Shown piece by piece: positions 1-7,212 of a stretch of DNA of 18,650 bases (the first letter of the stretch is position 1; each line of letters opens with the position of its first letter). Position numbers and translations under genes: made by a program. Source of the DNA: an uncultured Gammaproteobacteria bacterium. Lineage in GTDB: Bacteria > Pseudomonadota > Gammaproteobacteria > CAIUAS01. The DNA lies in the NCBI GenBank assembly GCA_903897205.1, contig CAIUAS010000256.1:1-18650 (forward strand), read 5' to 3'. Under the pieces are notes generated by a model, which did not search any database, had not been told where the DNA came from, and worked only from the letters and a program-made list of their open reading frames with translations.

Positions 1-412
1 GATTTAAATTTTCACGTTGAATGTTTTCAATCAAGGCAACGGCTAAGGCCGTTTCATCGGGGATGTCTTTAATGATAGTGGGAACTTCTGTTAAGCCCGC
101 TAATTGAGCGGCGCGCCAACGGCGTTCGCCGGCCACAATCTCAAAACGATCGTCTGCAACTTTTCGCACGATCAAGGGCTGGATGATGCCTTGAGAACGA
201 ATAGAATTTGCTAATTCTTGCAGTTGTTCGTGTGCAAAATCTTTACGGGGTTGATAGCGTCCGCGTTGTAATATTTCGATAGGCAAATGACGTAATTCAT
301 TAGCGGTGCTAACGAGGGGGGCAGTTGTTGCTGTTGGCGCGTCAGGTGTTTTAACAATTTTGGCATGGCTTAAAAAAACATCCAAATTACGCCCAAGTCC
401 TCGCTTTTTCAT
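1..412 (-). CDS. parB: Chromosome-partitioning protein ParB, N-terminal part (runs off the left edge)
   Basis: This gene encodes the CTP-dependent DNA clamp that loads at centromere-like parS sites and works with ParA to segregate chromosome origins. Only the first 137 codons are present; the rest lies beyond base 1. The protein begins MKKRGLGRNLDVFL, a typical Spo0J/ParB N-terminus. It has a ParB/sulfiredoxin nucleotide-binding region with LQELANSI near residues 64-71, GERRWRAA at 95-102 and ENIQREN at 129-135. These are the conserved boxes that bind CTP. The ATG at 410-412 has a weak AGGT ribosome binding site. It lies 17 bp after the parA stop codon, so the two genes are almost certainly one transcript. 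The parS-binding helix-turn-helix and dimerisation domain are outside the window. Identification is firm. Confidence 0.95.
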   Translation of the reverse strand, partial: MKKRGLGRNLDVFLSHAKIVKTPDAPTATTAPLVSTANELRHLPIEILQRGRYQPRKDFAHEQLQELANSIRSQGIIQPLIVRKVADDRFEIVAGERRWRAAQLAGLTEVPTIIKDIPDETALAVALIENIQRENLN

Positions 413-429
413 GTTGATTTACCTATTAA

Positions 430-1281
430 TTAAGTTTTTACAGGCCCTTGCGAGCGTGCTTTTAATAATCCTGGAGTTTGAGTTTCTGGCGGATTTGCTT
501 GCGCGTTATCCGAAAGTGGCTCCTCATCGCGCCCATATAAAATTTCTCGGGCGAGCGCTAAATAAGCGACAGCGCCAGCGGAACACGCATCATATAGCAA
601 GGCGGGTTGCCCATGGCTTGGCGCTTCTGCTAAACGAACGTTGCGTGGAATTATGGTTTTGAAAACTTTATCAGGAAAAATCGCTAATAATTGTTCTGAT
701 ACTTGTTTCGCTAAACTATTGCGACCATCAAATAAGGTTCTGAGTAATCCTTCAATTTGCAAACGTGAATTCACTTGTTGCACGATGGCGATAGTCTCTT
801 GCAAACCGCTCAAACCTTCTAAGGCATAATATTCACATTGCATAGGAATTAACACGGAATCTGCAGCGACTAACGCATTAATCGTTAACATATTCAGTGA
901 AGGTGGGCAGTCTAATAAGATAAAATCAAAATCTGCTTGGTGCGGTAATAATAATTCATATAAGCGATGTTCGCGATTTTCTATTTGCAGCAAGCCGACT
1001 TCAGCAATCGTTAAATCGCCATTAGAGGCAACCAGGGTGTAACCCGCTTCAGTCGGAAGTAACAAACTCTCAAAGGTAGTTTCTTCGAGAAGGGCATCGC
1101 TCACGGTGTGGTGTAATTCGTGTTTGTTTACACCGCTTCCCATGGTAGCATTGCCTTGTGGATCTAGATCAACTAACAGCACGCGTTGTTTCAAGGCGGC
1201 TAAAGAAGCAGCAAGATTAACGCAGGTTGTCGTTTTGCCAACCCCCCCTTTTTGATTTGCAATTGCAATTACTTTAGCCAT
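430..1281 (-). CDS. parA: Chromosome-partitioning ATPase ParA (Soj)
   Basis: This is a deviant Walker-type ATPase that binds the nucleoid nonspecifically as an ATP dimer and is released when ParB stimulates hydrolysis, moving the ParB-parS complex. Visible motifs are the deviant P-loop KGGVGKTTT at residues 11-19 (signature Lys11), the switch box DLDPQGN at 38-44 and Walker B ILLDCPP at 121-127. ParA-type LRTLFDGRNSL follows near 180-190. At 283 residues it is longer than the roughly 255-265 usual for Soj; the extra length is a Pro/Gln/Asp-rich tail after about residue 250 with no motif I know. It is followed directly by parB. In many gammaproteobacteria parAB follows gidA-gidB, but here the upstream neighbour is a divergent ZIP gene. 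Confidence 0.96.
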   Translation of the reverse strand: MAKVIAIANQKGGVGKTTTCVNLAASLAALKQRVLLVDLDPQGNATMGSGVNKHELHHTVSDALLEETTFESLLLPTEAGYTLVASNGDLTIAEVGLLQIENREHRLYELLLPHQADFDFILLDCPPSLNMLTINALVAADSVLIPMQCEYYALEGLSGLQETIAIVQQVNSRLQIEGLLRTLFDGRNSLAKQVSEQLLAIFPDKVFKTIIPRNVRLAEAPSHGQPALLYDACSAGAVAYLALAREILYGRDEEPLSDNAQANPPETQTPGLLKARSQGPVKT

Positions 1282-1312
1282 ACATTAAAGATACTCTTGA
1301 CGGAACGGGTAT

Positions 1313-1341
1313 AGTATAACCACTCATTTACCCATTCTCTA
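1313..1341 (-). promoter_or_regulatory. Possible parAB promoter
   Basis: On the minus strand TATACT (1318-1313) matches the sigma-70 -10 consensus at five of six positions. Seventeen bases upstream is only a weak -35, TAGAGA (1341-1336). The predicted start near 1305 gives a leader of about 24 nt before the parA ATG. The same 82-bp spacer must also hold the promoter of the divergent ZIP gene, for which I see no convincing pair of boxes. Confidence 0.35.
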
Positions 1342-1363
1342 TTCGCTTAAGGAAGCCTATATT

Positions 1364-2140
1364 ATGTCATTGTTGCTTTTTAAGGTACTAGCGGCTGCTA
1401 TTATTTTAATAACCAGTTTAGTGGCTGGCGTGAGAACGCTGTATAAATGCCGCCACAATCCTAATTACCATTTATTAGAATTAGGCGAAGCGTTGGCTGG
1501 CGGGGTGTTTTTAGGAATTGCTTTTTTTCATATGTTGCCAGATGCACAAGCCGATTTATATCAAGCCTATGGAAATTTGAGTTATCCCTATGCCAATCTA
1601 TTATGTGTATTAGGATTTGTTCTTTTATTGTTTTTGGAAAAAGTCATTCTACACGTTGGCGAAGCCGATACGCAGAATGTGCAGCAGAAAACCTTAGTAC
1701 CTTATATTTTACCGATTGTTTTATCTGTGCATGCGCTAACAGAAGGCGCGGCGTTAGGAATTAATACGACACTGGCCGATATCACTATTATTTTCATTGC
1801 CATCATCATTCACAAAGGCTCAGAAAGTTTTGCTTTGGCAGCAAGTTTAGGGCGTAGCCATTTGCCTTTAGCACGCAGCATGCCGGTATTTTTAGGATGG
1901 GCGTTAATGAGTCCGTTGGGAGTTTTGCTGGGTTCTATTTTAGCCGATCACTTGCAGAGCCATCGAGGCTTGGTGATGGCCGCCATATTTAATGCGTTAG
2001 CGGCAGGCACGTTTTTATACATCGCTACTTTGCATAAAACTAGCCACTTATGTCGCAGTAAACACACGGATCATTTCGTAGAGTTTTTACTATTATTAGC
2101 AGGGTTAACGCTGATGGCGGTAGTGGAAATTTGGCTATAA
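1364..2140 (+). CDS. ZIP-family divalent metal transporter
   Basis: This is an inner-membrane protein of the ZIP (SLC39) family, which moves Zn(II), Fe(II) or related metals into the cytoplasm. The 258-residue protein has about eight hydrophobic segments. It carries the family's metal-site residues: FFHMLPDA at 54-61 in TM2, HALTEG at 123-128 in TM4 and HKGSES at 150-155 in TM5, corresponding to the HxxxEG and HxxxE patterns of the binuclear centre. The short loop after TM3 (about 98-112) is not strongly His-rich, so metal preference cannot be read from it. The ATG has a GGAAG ribosome binding site about eight bases upstream. It is divergent from parA and convergent with mdh, with a strong terminator after its stop, so it is probably monocistronic. 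No metal-regulator site is obvious. The family call is firm; the substrate is unknown. Confidence 0.85.
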   Translation: MSLLLFKVLAAAIILITSLVAGVRTLYKCRHNPNYHLLELGEALAGGVFLGIAFFHMLPDAQADLYQAYGNLSYPYANLLCVLGFVLLLFLEKVILHVGEADTQNVQQKTLVPYILPIVLSVHALTEGAALGINTTLADITIIFIAIIIHKGSESFALAASLGRSHLPLARSMPVFLGWALMSPLGVLLGSILADHLQSHRGLVMAAIFNALAAGTFLYIATLHKTSHLCRSKHTDHFVEFLLLLAGLTLMAVVEIWL

Positions 2141-2156
2141 TGATGTTTATAATTTT

Positions 2157-2184
2157 AAACTCGGCCGCTTGCGGCCGAGTTTTT
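2157..2184 (+). terminator. Intrinsic terminator of the ZIP gene
   Basis: A perfect stem has left arm ACTCGGCCGC (2159-2168), a two-base TT between the arms (in practice a CTTG-type tight loop) and right arm GCGGCCGAGT (2171-2180). A run of T follows to 2185. Two further A-T pairs extend the stem outward to 2157 and 2182. It begins 17 bases after the ZIP stop codon. The A-rich left flank means it could also act on minus-strand transcripts. Confidence 0.85.
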
Positions 2185-2190
2185 TATAAA

Positions 2191-2222
2191 AATCTTGATG
2201 CCACTGTGACGGCATCAAGATT
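2191..2222 (-). terminator. Probable terminator of malate dehydrogenase
   Basis: Twelve-base arms AATCTTGATGCC (2191-2202) and GGCATCAAGATT (2211-2222) are perfectly complementary around an 8-base loop. Read on the minus strand the hairpin comes 14 bases after the mdh stop and is followed by TTTAT. It lies beside the ZIP terminator, so the convergent pair is insulated by two independent hairpins. The U-tract is imperfect. Confidence 0.65.
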
Positions 2223-2236
2223 AGCTGAACAATGAT

Positions 2237-3229
2237 TTATTCAATTAAACCCAATTGTCTAACAGTATCACGTTCGGCACGTAATTCAGCCAACGTTGCT
2301 TGGAGTTTTTCCTGGGCAAATGCATTGTGTTGAATGCCAGTAACCACGGTTAATTGGCCGTTCGTGACTCGACATGGATAAGAATAAATTAAGCCCTCAT
2401 CGACGCCATATTCGCCACGTGAGCAAAGCGCTACTGAAAAGAAATCATCAGCTGGGGTGTCAGTTATAATTTTTCTAACGGTATCCACTACGCCATTGGC
2501 AGCAGAAGCCGCTGAGGAAGCGCCGCGTGCTTTAATGACTTGAGCGCCACGTTTTTGGATTAATGGAATAAATTCATTTTGTAACCACGTTTCATCAGGA
2601 ATAACTTCTAAAGCGGGTTTACCATTGATTTTAGCATTATAAAAATCAGGGTATTGCGTCGTGGAGTGATTGCCCCAAATAACTGTTTGCGTTACCTCAC
2701 GTACTGGAACGCCAGCACGAATTGCCAATTGGCCGCGCGCACGATTTTCATCTAGCATGGTCATCGCATAAAAACGATCGCGTGATACGCGTGGAGCATG
2801 ATTCATTGTGATTAATGCATTGGTATTACAAGGATTACCCACCACCAATACGCGCACATCATCAGCGGCATGATCATTAATAGCTTGACCTTGTGGGCCA
2901 AATACTTTGCCATTAATACCTAATAAATCGGAACGTTCCATGCCTTCTTTGCGAGGCACCGCGCCAACTAGCAATGCCCAATTAATATCTTGCATGGCTT
3001 CTTTTACATTTGAAGTGCAAACCACTTTTTTTAATAGAGGAAAAGCGCAATCGTCTAATTCTAGCCCCACGCCATATAAGTTAGGCAATGCAGGTTCTAG
3101 CTCAAGTAGATTTAATTGTACTTCAGTATCCGGTCCGAACATTTGGCCAGAAGCAATGCGAAATAGGAGGGCGTAGCCAATTTGGCCGGCAGCGCCAGTA
3201 ATGGCAACTTTGACGAGTTTTTTGGACAT
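2237..3229 (-). CDS. mdh: NAD-dependent malate dehydrogenase (cytosolic-type, 330 aa)
   Basis: This enzyme catalyses reversible malate/oxaloacetate interconversion with NAD in the TCA cycle. The Rossmann loop GAAGQIG is at residues 12-18 and the cofactor-ribose region LLELEP at 41-46. Substrate-binding arginines lie in VPRKEGMER (R93, R99) and MLDENRA (R163). NPCNTNA is at 132-138, and the catalytic WGNHS has its histidine at 188. The length and the VPRKEGMERSDLL and STTQYPD motifs fit the 325-335 aa group that includes Thermus and eukaryotic cytosolic enzymes, not the 312 aa E. coli type. I chose the ATG at 3229 over a start 36 codons further out. It has a GGAG ribosome binding site at good spacing and the alignment to the family begins there, while the longer form would overlap the neighbouring gene and run upstream of the predicted promoter. 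Confidence 0.96.
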   Translation of the reverse strand: MSKKLVKVAITGAAGQIGYALLFRIASGQMFGPDTEVQLNLLELEPALPNLYGVGLELDDCAFPLLKKVVCTSNVKEAMQDINWALLVGAVPRKEGMERSDLLGINGKVFGPQGQAINDHAADDVRVLVVGNPCNTNALITMNHAPRVSRDRFYAMTMLDENRARGQLAIRAGVPVREVTQTVIWGNHSTTQYPDFYNAKINGKPALEVIPDETWLQNEFIPLIQKRGAQVIKARGASSAASAANGVVDTVRKIITDTPADDFFSVALCSRGEYGVDEGLIYSYPCRVTNGQLTVVTGIQHNAFAQEKLQATLAELRAERDTVRQLGLIE

Positions 3230-3260
3230 AGAAGAGGCTCCGTTTTTATAATGAAAGCGG

Positions 3261-3288
3261 ATTATATGATTTTTTGATAAAGTTTGCA
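3261..3288 (-). promoter_or_regulatory. Likely mdh promoter
   Basis: On the minus strand a perfect -10 box TATAAT occupies 3266-3261, with a poor -35 (ATGCAA, 17 bp upstream). A start near 3254 gives a leader of about 25 nt that contains the GGAG ribosome binding site. It lies in the 64-bp gap after the upstream dehydrogenase gene, so mdh can be transcribed separately. Confidence 0.5.
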
Positions 3289-3293
3289 TAAAC

Positions 3294-4382
3294 TTATTTT
3301 TGATAATATTGACCAAAGCGATTAGCCAGCAGTTCATTTAATTGAATCTGCTCTTGCAACACAAAACCAGCGTATTGTTTATTAGCCAGTACCAAATCTA
3401 TCGCCGCGCAAGCGCTAGTAGCGGTAGCCACTTGAATAGCGGACCAATTTATGTCGGCAATCGTGTGCGGATAAATTTTATTTAAGTAAGTTTCTTCGGT
3501 AAGTTGCTTGTTTTTTTGGCCAATGACGGCGATATAAATAATCACCACATCTTGCTGAGTTCTAGGAATAGCGTGCTCTAAAATATTTTTAAGCGTTTTG
3601 CGATCCTGATTTAATTTTAAATCATGCATTAAAAAACGTATTTTTTCACAATGACCAGGATAGCGAATAGTTTTGTAATTTAAGTTAGTAATATTATCAG
3701 CATGGGTTTGCGCTAATGTCCCTAATCCGCCCGAGGTGTTAAATGCTTCATATTGCACGCCATCTAAAATTAAATGTTCCAGATCTTCTAATGGATTAGT
3801 TTGGATAAGCTGATTATTTTCAATGGCGTGCCCGGTGTTGCCATATTCATTAATTAAGCCATCGGTTGACCAAGTCAGCGCATAATATAATTCATTATCA
3901 ATATGCTGCGGTAAAGCACCCACCCTTAATTTGGCGGTGTCTAACGAATCGAAATTTTGCATGAGTGTATGCGCTGCAATATTAACAAAGCCAGGCGCGA
4001 CGCCGCAATGAGGCATGAAAATAGTTTGGCTATTTTTAGCAATGACTTGAATTTCATTGCTAACGGCGACATCTTCCGTTAAATCGAAATAATTTAACTT
4101 AAATTTTTTGGCAAGTTGTACAAGAATTAAATTATGATAATAAGGTAAACAAGAAATAATAGATTGAATATGATGCTGTTTAATTAAATCGGCAATCATT
4201 GGTTGATTTTGTACATCGGCTGTCAGGGTATGCAGGTGCGGAAATTTTTTCTGCAGTTCATTAATTTCTACGTTATTAAATTGTATGTCGATGAGATAAG
4301 TTTCATATTCCTGAGTGCCTGCTAGCAAACAAGCTATTAAAGCGCCAATACGACCTGCACCAGCAATGAGAATGGTATGCAT
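3294..4382 (-). CDS. Saccharopine dehydrogenase / lysine 6-dehydrogenase-like oxidoreductase
   Basis: This is a soluble NAD(P)-dependent oxidoreductase of the saccharopine dehydrogenase superfamily, 362 residues. The N-terminal Rossmann fold begins at residue 1 with ILIAGAGRIG (GxGxxG at 8-13) and an acidic Asp at 32 ending beta-2, which favours NAD over NADP. The C-terminal catalytic half carries family boxes: MPHCGVAPGF (123-132), STDGLINEYGN (172-182), TSGGLGTL (216-223) and KTIRYPGH (237-244). Members of this group include lysine 6-dehydrogenase and saccharopine reductase; which reaction this one runs cannot be read from sequence. It has a strong GAGGGA ribosome binding site. The start lies 13 bp after the P1-hydrolase stop, so the two are co-transcribed. 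That suggests a shared amine, lactam or peptide catabolic task (inference). Confidence 0.8.
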   Translation of the reverse strand: MHTILIAGAGRIGALIACLLAGTQEYETYLIDIQFNNVEINELQKKFPHLHTLTADVQNQPMIADLIKQHHIQSIISCLPYYHNLILVQLAKKFKLNYFDLTEDVAVSNEIQVIAKNSQTIFMPHCGVAPGFVNIAAHTLMQNFDSLDTAKLRVGALPQHIDNELYYALTWSTDGLINEYGNTGHAIENNQLIQTNPLEDLEHLILDGVQYEAFNTSGGLGTLAQTHADNITNLNYKTIRYPGHCEKIRFLMHDLKLNQDRKTLKNILEHAIPRTQQDVVIIYIAVIGQKNKQLTEETYLNKIYPHTIADINWSAIQVATATSACAAIDLVLANKQYAGFVLQEQIQLNELLANRFGQYYQK

Positions 4383-4395
4383 AAATCCCTCTTTT

Positions 4396-5307
4396 TTATT
4401 TAATTATAGTCGTTGTTTTAACTGCTTGAATAATGGCTTGTTGAATCGCGGTTGCGCATATGATCCCTATGGTAATTTCATCAAACATTTTATCACCTAA
4501 GGAAACAGTAAATACTGCATCACCATCATAGCTTGTAAAGGCGGGGGTAATGGCGCGGGCAAAGCCAGCGCTTGCCATTTTCGCGATTCGGGTTAATTGA
4601 TTTTTATCAAGCTTAGCGTTCGTAAAAACAGCGGCTAAAGTGGTATTTTGCTGAGTGAGTGGAGTATGGGTAGTGCCGCCTTGCATTAAATGATGCGCAA
4701 GATTAATGAATTCGCCGTTGTCTTGTTGGGCGCCGGCAATAATAGTGCCGGTTTGATCGAGGATATCGCCCACGGCATTAACTACGGTGAATGCCCATAC
4801 TTCCAATCCTGAAGGGCATTGGATTTTTGCATGGCCTAAACCACCTGACATAGAGCTGGCAGTGGAAACTAATTTGCCGACTGAAGCGCCGGTGCCCGCG
4901 CCGATTTGGCCGCTTTGTTGATTGTTTTGCAGCGCATTGGCGCAAGCTTGGTAGGCATCATCGGCGGTGGGAATATGCATCCCTTTCACTGAGAAGTCAT
5001 AAATGCTTGCGGTGGGTACGATCGGGACATTGCCATATTTCGTGGGAAATCCTCGCTGATTTTCTGCTAACCAGCGCATGACACCTTGGGCGGCGTCTAA
5101 GCCAAATGCGCTGCCGCCAGTAAATAATAATGCGTCGATCTGATTGACGGTGCAGGCGGGATCTAACAAACTCACGTCGCGCATGGCGGGCGCAGAACCG
5201 CATAGCCAATGGCCACAGGGAGCCGGTTTTTCTAATAAAAATACGCTTAATCCAGTGCCTTGCGCCGTGTGTGTGGCGTGTCCTATTTTTAAATTTGCAA
5301 AGTGCAT
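4396..5307 (-). CDS. P1-family self-processing amidohydrolase (DmpA/NylC-like)
   Basis: This is an N-terminal-nucleophile hydrolase of MEROPS family P1 (beta-peptidyl aminopeptidase DmpA/BapA, 6-aminohexanoate-oligomer hydrolase NylC). These proteins cut themselves into two chains and expose a Ser or Thr nucleophile. The 303-residue protein shows the family boxes LLFTGGSAFGLDAAQG (60-75), GAGTGASVGK (136-145), WAFTVVNAVGD (171-181) and DGDAVFTVSLGD (261-272). The likely processing site is Asn221/Thr222 in QNTTLAAVFTNA, matching NylC's Asn/Thr cleavage and giving chains of about 221 and 82 residues. There is no signal peptide, so it is cytoplasmic. The ATG at 5307 has an AGGA ribosome binding site. 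It is first in a two-gene unit with the dehydrogenase downstream. The natural substrate is unknown; an amide or beta/omega-peptide is likely from the family. Confidence 0.88.
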   Translation of the reverse strand: MHFANLKIGHATHTAQGTGLSVFLLEKPAPCGHWLCGSAPAMRDVSLLDPACTVNQIDALLFTGGSAFGLDAAQGVMRWLAENQRGFPTKYGNVPIVPTASIYDFSVKGMHIPTADDAYQACANALQNNQQSGQIGAGTGASVGKLVSTASSMSGGLGHAKIQCPSGLEVWAFTVVNAVGDILDQTGTIIAGAQQDNGEFINLAHHLMQGGTTHTPLTQQNTTLAAVFTNAKLDKNQLTRIAKMASAGFARAITPAFTSYDGDAVFTVSLGDKMFDEITIGIICATAIQQAIIQAVKTTTIIK

Positions 5308-5337
5308 GAGGATTTCCTGGTTGTTTAGATTGTGCTG

Positions 5338-5371
5338 GTTAGAACGCCAGGCGATCGTATGGTGTTCTAAC
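5338..5371. repeat. Long inverted repeat in the divergent spacer
   Basis: Perfect 8-base arms GTTAGAAC (5338-5345) and GTTCTAAC (5364-5371) extend inward by three more pairs (GCC with GGT, one a G-T pair), giving an 11-bp stem around a 12-base centre containing CGATCG. It lies 31 bp upstream of the P1-hydrolase ATG and 126 bp upstream of tamA. It may be an operator for a dimeric regulator or a hairpin in the hydrolase leader. There is no adjacent T-run on either strand, so an ordinary terminator is unlikely. Confidence 0.5.
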
Positions 5372-5428
5372 TAGAGTGTTTTAAATTATTTCTTAAAGAG
5401 CATAAGCCAAAATAAAGCACGAGCCTAG

Positions 5429-5456
5429 TTGTTACTGCGTAAGCAGCGATAATAAT
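5429..5456 (+). promoter_or_regulatory. Possible tamAB promoter
   Basis: TTGTTA (5429-5434) and AATAAT (5451-5456) stand 16 bp apart, a modest sigma-70 match, with a small CTGC/GCAG inverted repeat (5435-5446) in the spacer. A start near 5463 would leave about 34 nt of leader before tamA. The match is weak and other AT-rich boxes are nearby. Confidence 0.3.
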
Positions 5457-5496
5457 GTTAGAATACGCTCATTCAGAGAAATGGTATTTTAAATAA

Positions 5497-7212
5497 ATGA
5501 AGAAATGGGTTCTTTATACAAGTGTATTATTGAGTTACTTGCTAAGTCCGTTGGCGCAGGCTTCGACTTTATTTCAATATCAAATTAATGGAATCACCGG
5601 CAAATTACTTAAGAATACACAAGATCAACTCAATGCCGATACGCCGGCTAAAGATACGGTTTTAACGGTTCAGGCTATTCAGCAAAGATATCTTAAAGCG
5701 CCAGCTGAAATTATTAAAGCACTACAGCCGTTAGGTTATTTTAACGCGCATGTGCAGGCGCGCTTAACGCAGCACGACGATAATTGGTTAGCCACTTATA
5801 CCATAATACCAGGCGAGCCCTTGCGGATTACTCATGTGCAATTATCAATGATAGGGCCAGGCCAACACGATTTTAAATTGCAGGAATTATTTAATAATTT
5901 CCCCCTCCAAGCAGGGCAAATATTAAATATGCCGGCTTATAATCGCGCAAAGCAGCGGATATTTAATGTTGCAGAAGCGCAAGGTTTTATGAGTGCGCAG
6001 CTGGCGCAGCATGAAATTAAGATTGATCTAAAAAAATATACGGCGACGGTTATTTTACAACTAGCAACAGGCCCACGTTTTTATTTTGGTGAGGTTACCT
6101 TTTCAGCAAATCCCTTCGCAGAAAGTTTTTTGCGGCGTTTTATGCCTTTTAAAGCAGGCGAGCCTTATTCGGCTAAAAAATTATTAACGTTTCAGGACAA
6201 CTTGGTTAATAGTAATTATTTCCACTTGGTTTCTGTGCAAGCGCAGCACGAGCAAACGGAAAATTATTATGTGCCTACTCAAGTGAACTTAAAACCACGC
6301 AAACCTCAACAATATACTTTAGGGCTGGGTTATGGAACGGATACCGGCGCGCGCGCAACGCTAGGGTGGGATTGGCGCCGAGTGACGGCAACGGGGCAGC
6401 GTTTTTCCACATTAATGCGCTTGTCGCAAGTGCAAAGCAGTTGGCAGGCTATTTATAGTATTCCTGGTAAAAACCCTGTCACCGATCAATATAATTTAAC
6501 GACGAGTATTTTACGCACGGCCATTAATCAAGGCCAAAGTTTTACTGAGCAATTTGGGGCGGCTGATATCAAGGCCAGTGGCGATTGGAAGCGTACTTAT
6601 GGGCTTAATTATTTATTTGAGCATTTTCAATTTACCGATCAAACCACGCAACATGCTAATTTATTGATACCTGGGATAACCTGGACTTATTTAAAAGCCG
6701 ATAATGAACTGTATCCCCATCAAGGCCAGCAATTTAGTTTTAGCGTTCAGGGTGCCAAAGAGACCTTGGTTTCTAGCACTAGTTTTGTGCAAACAGAAAT
6801 TAAAGAAAAATATATTACGAGTCCGACTAATAATAGCCGTATTATTTTGCGCGGTAATTTAGGTTATACCAGTGTGCATGATTTCAATGGTTTTCCCTTA
6901 TCAATGCGTTTTTATGCGGGCGGAACACAAAGTGTACGCGGTTATAAATACCAATCTTTGGGGCCAGGACGCTATTTAGCGGTGGGCAGCGTGGAATATC
7001 AACATAAAATTAAAGGCAATTGGAATGCGGCAGTTTTCTATGATGCAGGCAATGCCACTAATCACACCACGGCGCGTTTAATGCGAGCAGCCGGTGCGGG
7101 TATCGTGTGGAAATCGCCAGTGGGGCCAATGGAATTGGTGGTTGCTAAAGCCTTAAGTAAGCCTGGGCAGCCAAATCAAATTCAATTTAATATGGGGCCT
7201 GATCTCGGATGA
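5497..7212 (+). CDS. tamA: Outer-membrane translocation/assembly protein TamA (Omp85 family)
   Basis: TamA is the outer-membrane half of the translocation and assembly module, which helps insert certain beta-barrel proteins and, with TamB, bridges inner and outer membranes. The 571-residue protein has a Sec signal peptide with probable cleavage after LAQA (residue 22). About three POTRA domains follow (roughly 28-108, 109-192 and 193-268) and then a 16-strand Omp85 barrel. The barrel carries the diagnostic lid motif SVRGY at 479-483, the PVGPMELVVA box at 541-550 and the closing MGPDL. BamA would have five POTRAs and about 800 residues, so TamA is favoured. The ATG has only a weak ribosome binding site (AGAGAA, rather distant). 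tamB follows with an ATGA overlap, which confirms the pairing. Confidence 0.93.
   Translation: MKKWVLYTSVLLSYLLSPLAQASTLFQYQINGITGKLLKNTQDQLNADTPAKDTVLTVQAIQQRYLKAPAEIIKALQPLGYFNAHVQARLTQHDDNWLATYTIIPGEPLRITHVQLSMIGPGQHDFKLQELFNNFPLQAGQILNMPAYNRAKQRIFNVAEAQGFMSAQLAQHEIKIDLKKYTATVILQLATGPRFYFGEVTFSANPFAESFLRRFMPFKAGEPYSAKKLLTFQDNLVNSNYFHLVSVQAQHEQTENYYVPTQVNLKPRKPQQYTLGLGYGTDTGARATLGWDWRRVTATGQRFSTLMRLSQVQSSWQAIYSIPGKNPVTDQYNLTTSILRTAINQGQSFTEQFGAADIKASGDWKRTYGLNYLFEHFQFTDQTTQHANLLIPGITWTYLKADNELYPHQGQQFSFSVQGAKETLVSSTSFVQTEIKEKYITSPTNNSRIILRGNLGYTSVHDFNGFPLSMRFYAGGTQSVRGYKYQSLGPGRYLAVGSVEYQHKIKGNWNAAVFYDAGNATNHTTARLMRAAGAGIVWKSPVGPMELVVAKALSKPGQPNQIQFNMGPDLG

Noticed and set aside
1..20. parS-like TTTCACGT half-site followed by TGAA
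   Set aside because: It is imperfect compared with the 16-bp parS palindrome and encodes the conserved QREN residues of ParB.
306..662. Plus-strand ORF over parB/parA
   Set aside because: It is antisense to two firmly identified genes, with no ribosome binding site and low-complexity basic content.
3230..3337. 36-residue N-terminal extension of malate dehydrogenase
   Set aside because: It overlaps the neighbouring gene, is not found in the family and would start upstream of a TATAAT promoter; the internal ATG has a GGAG site.
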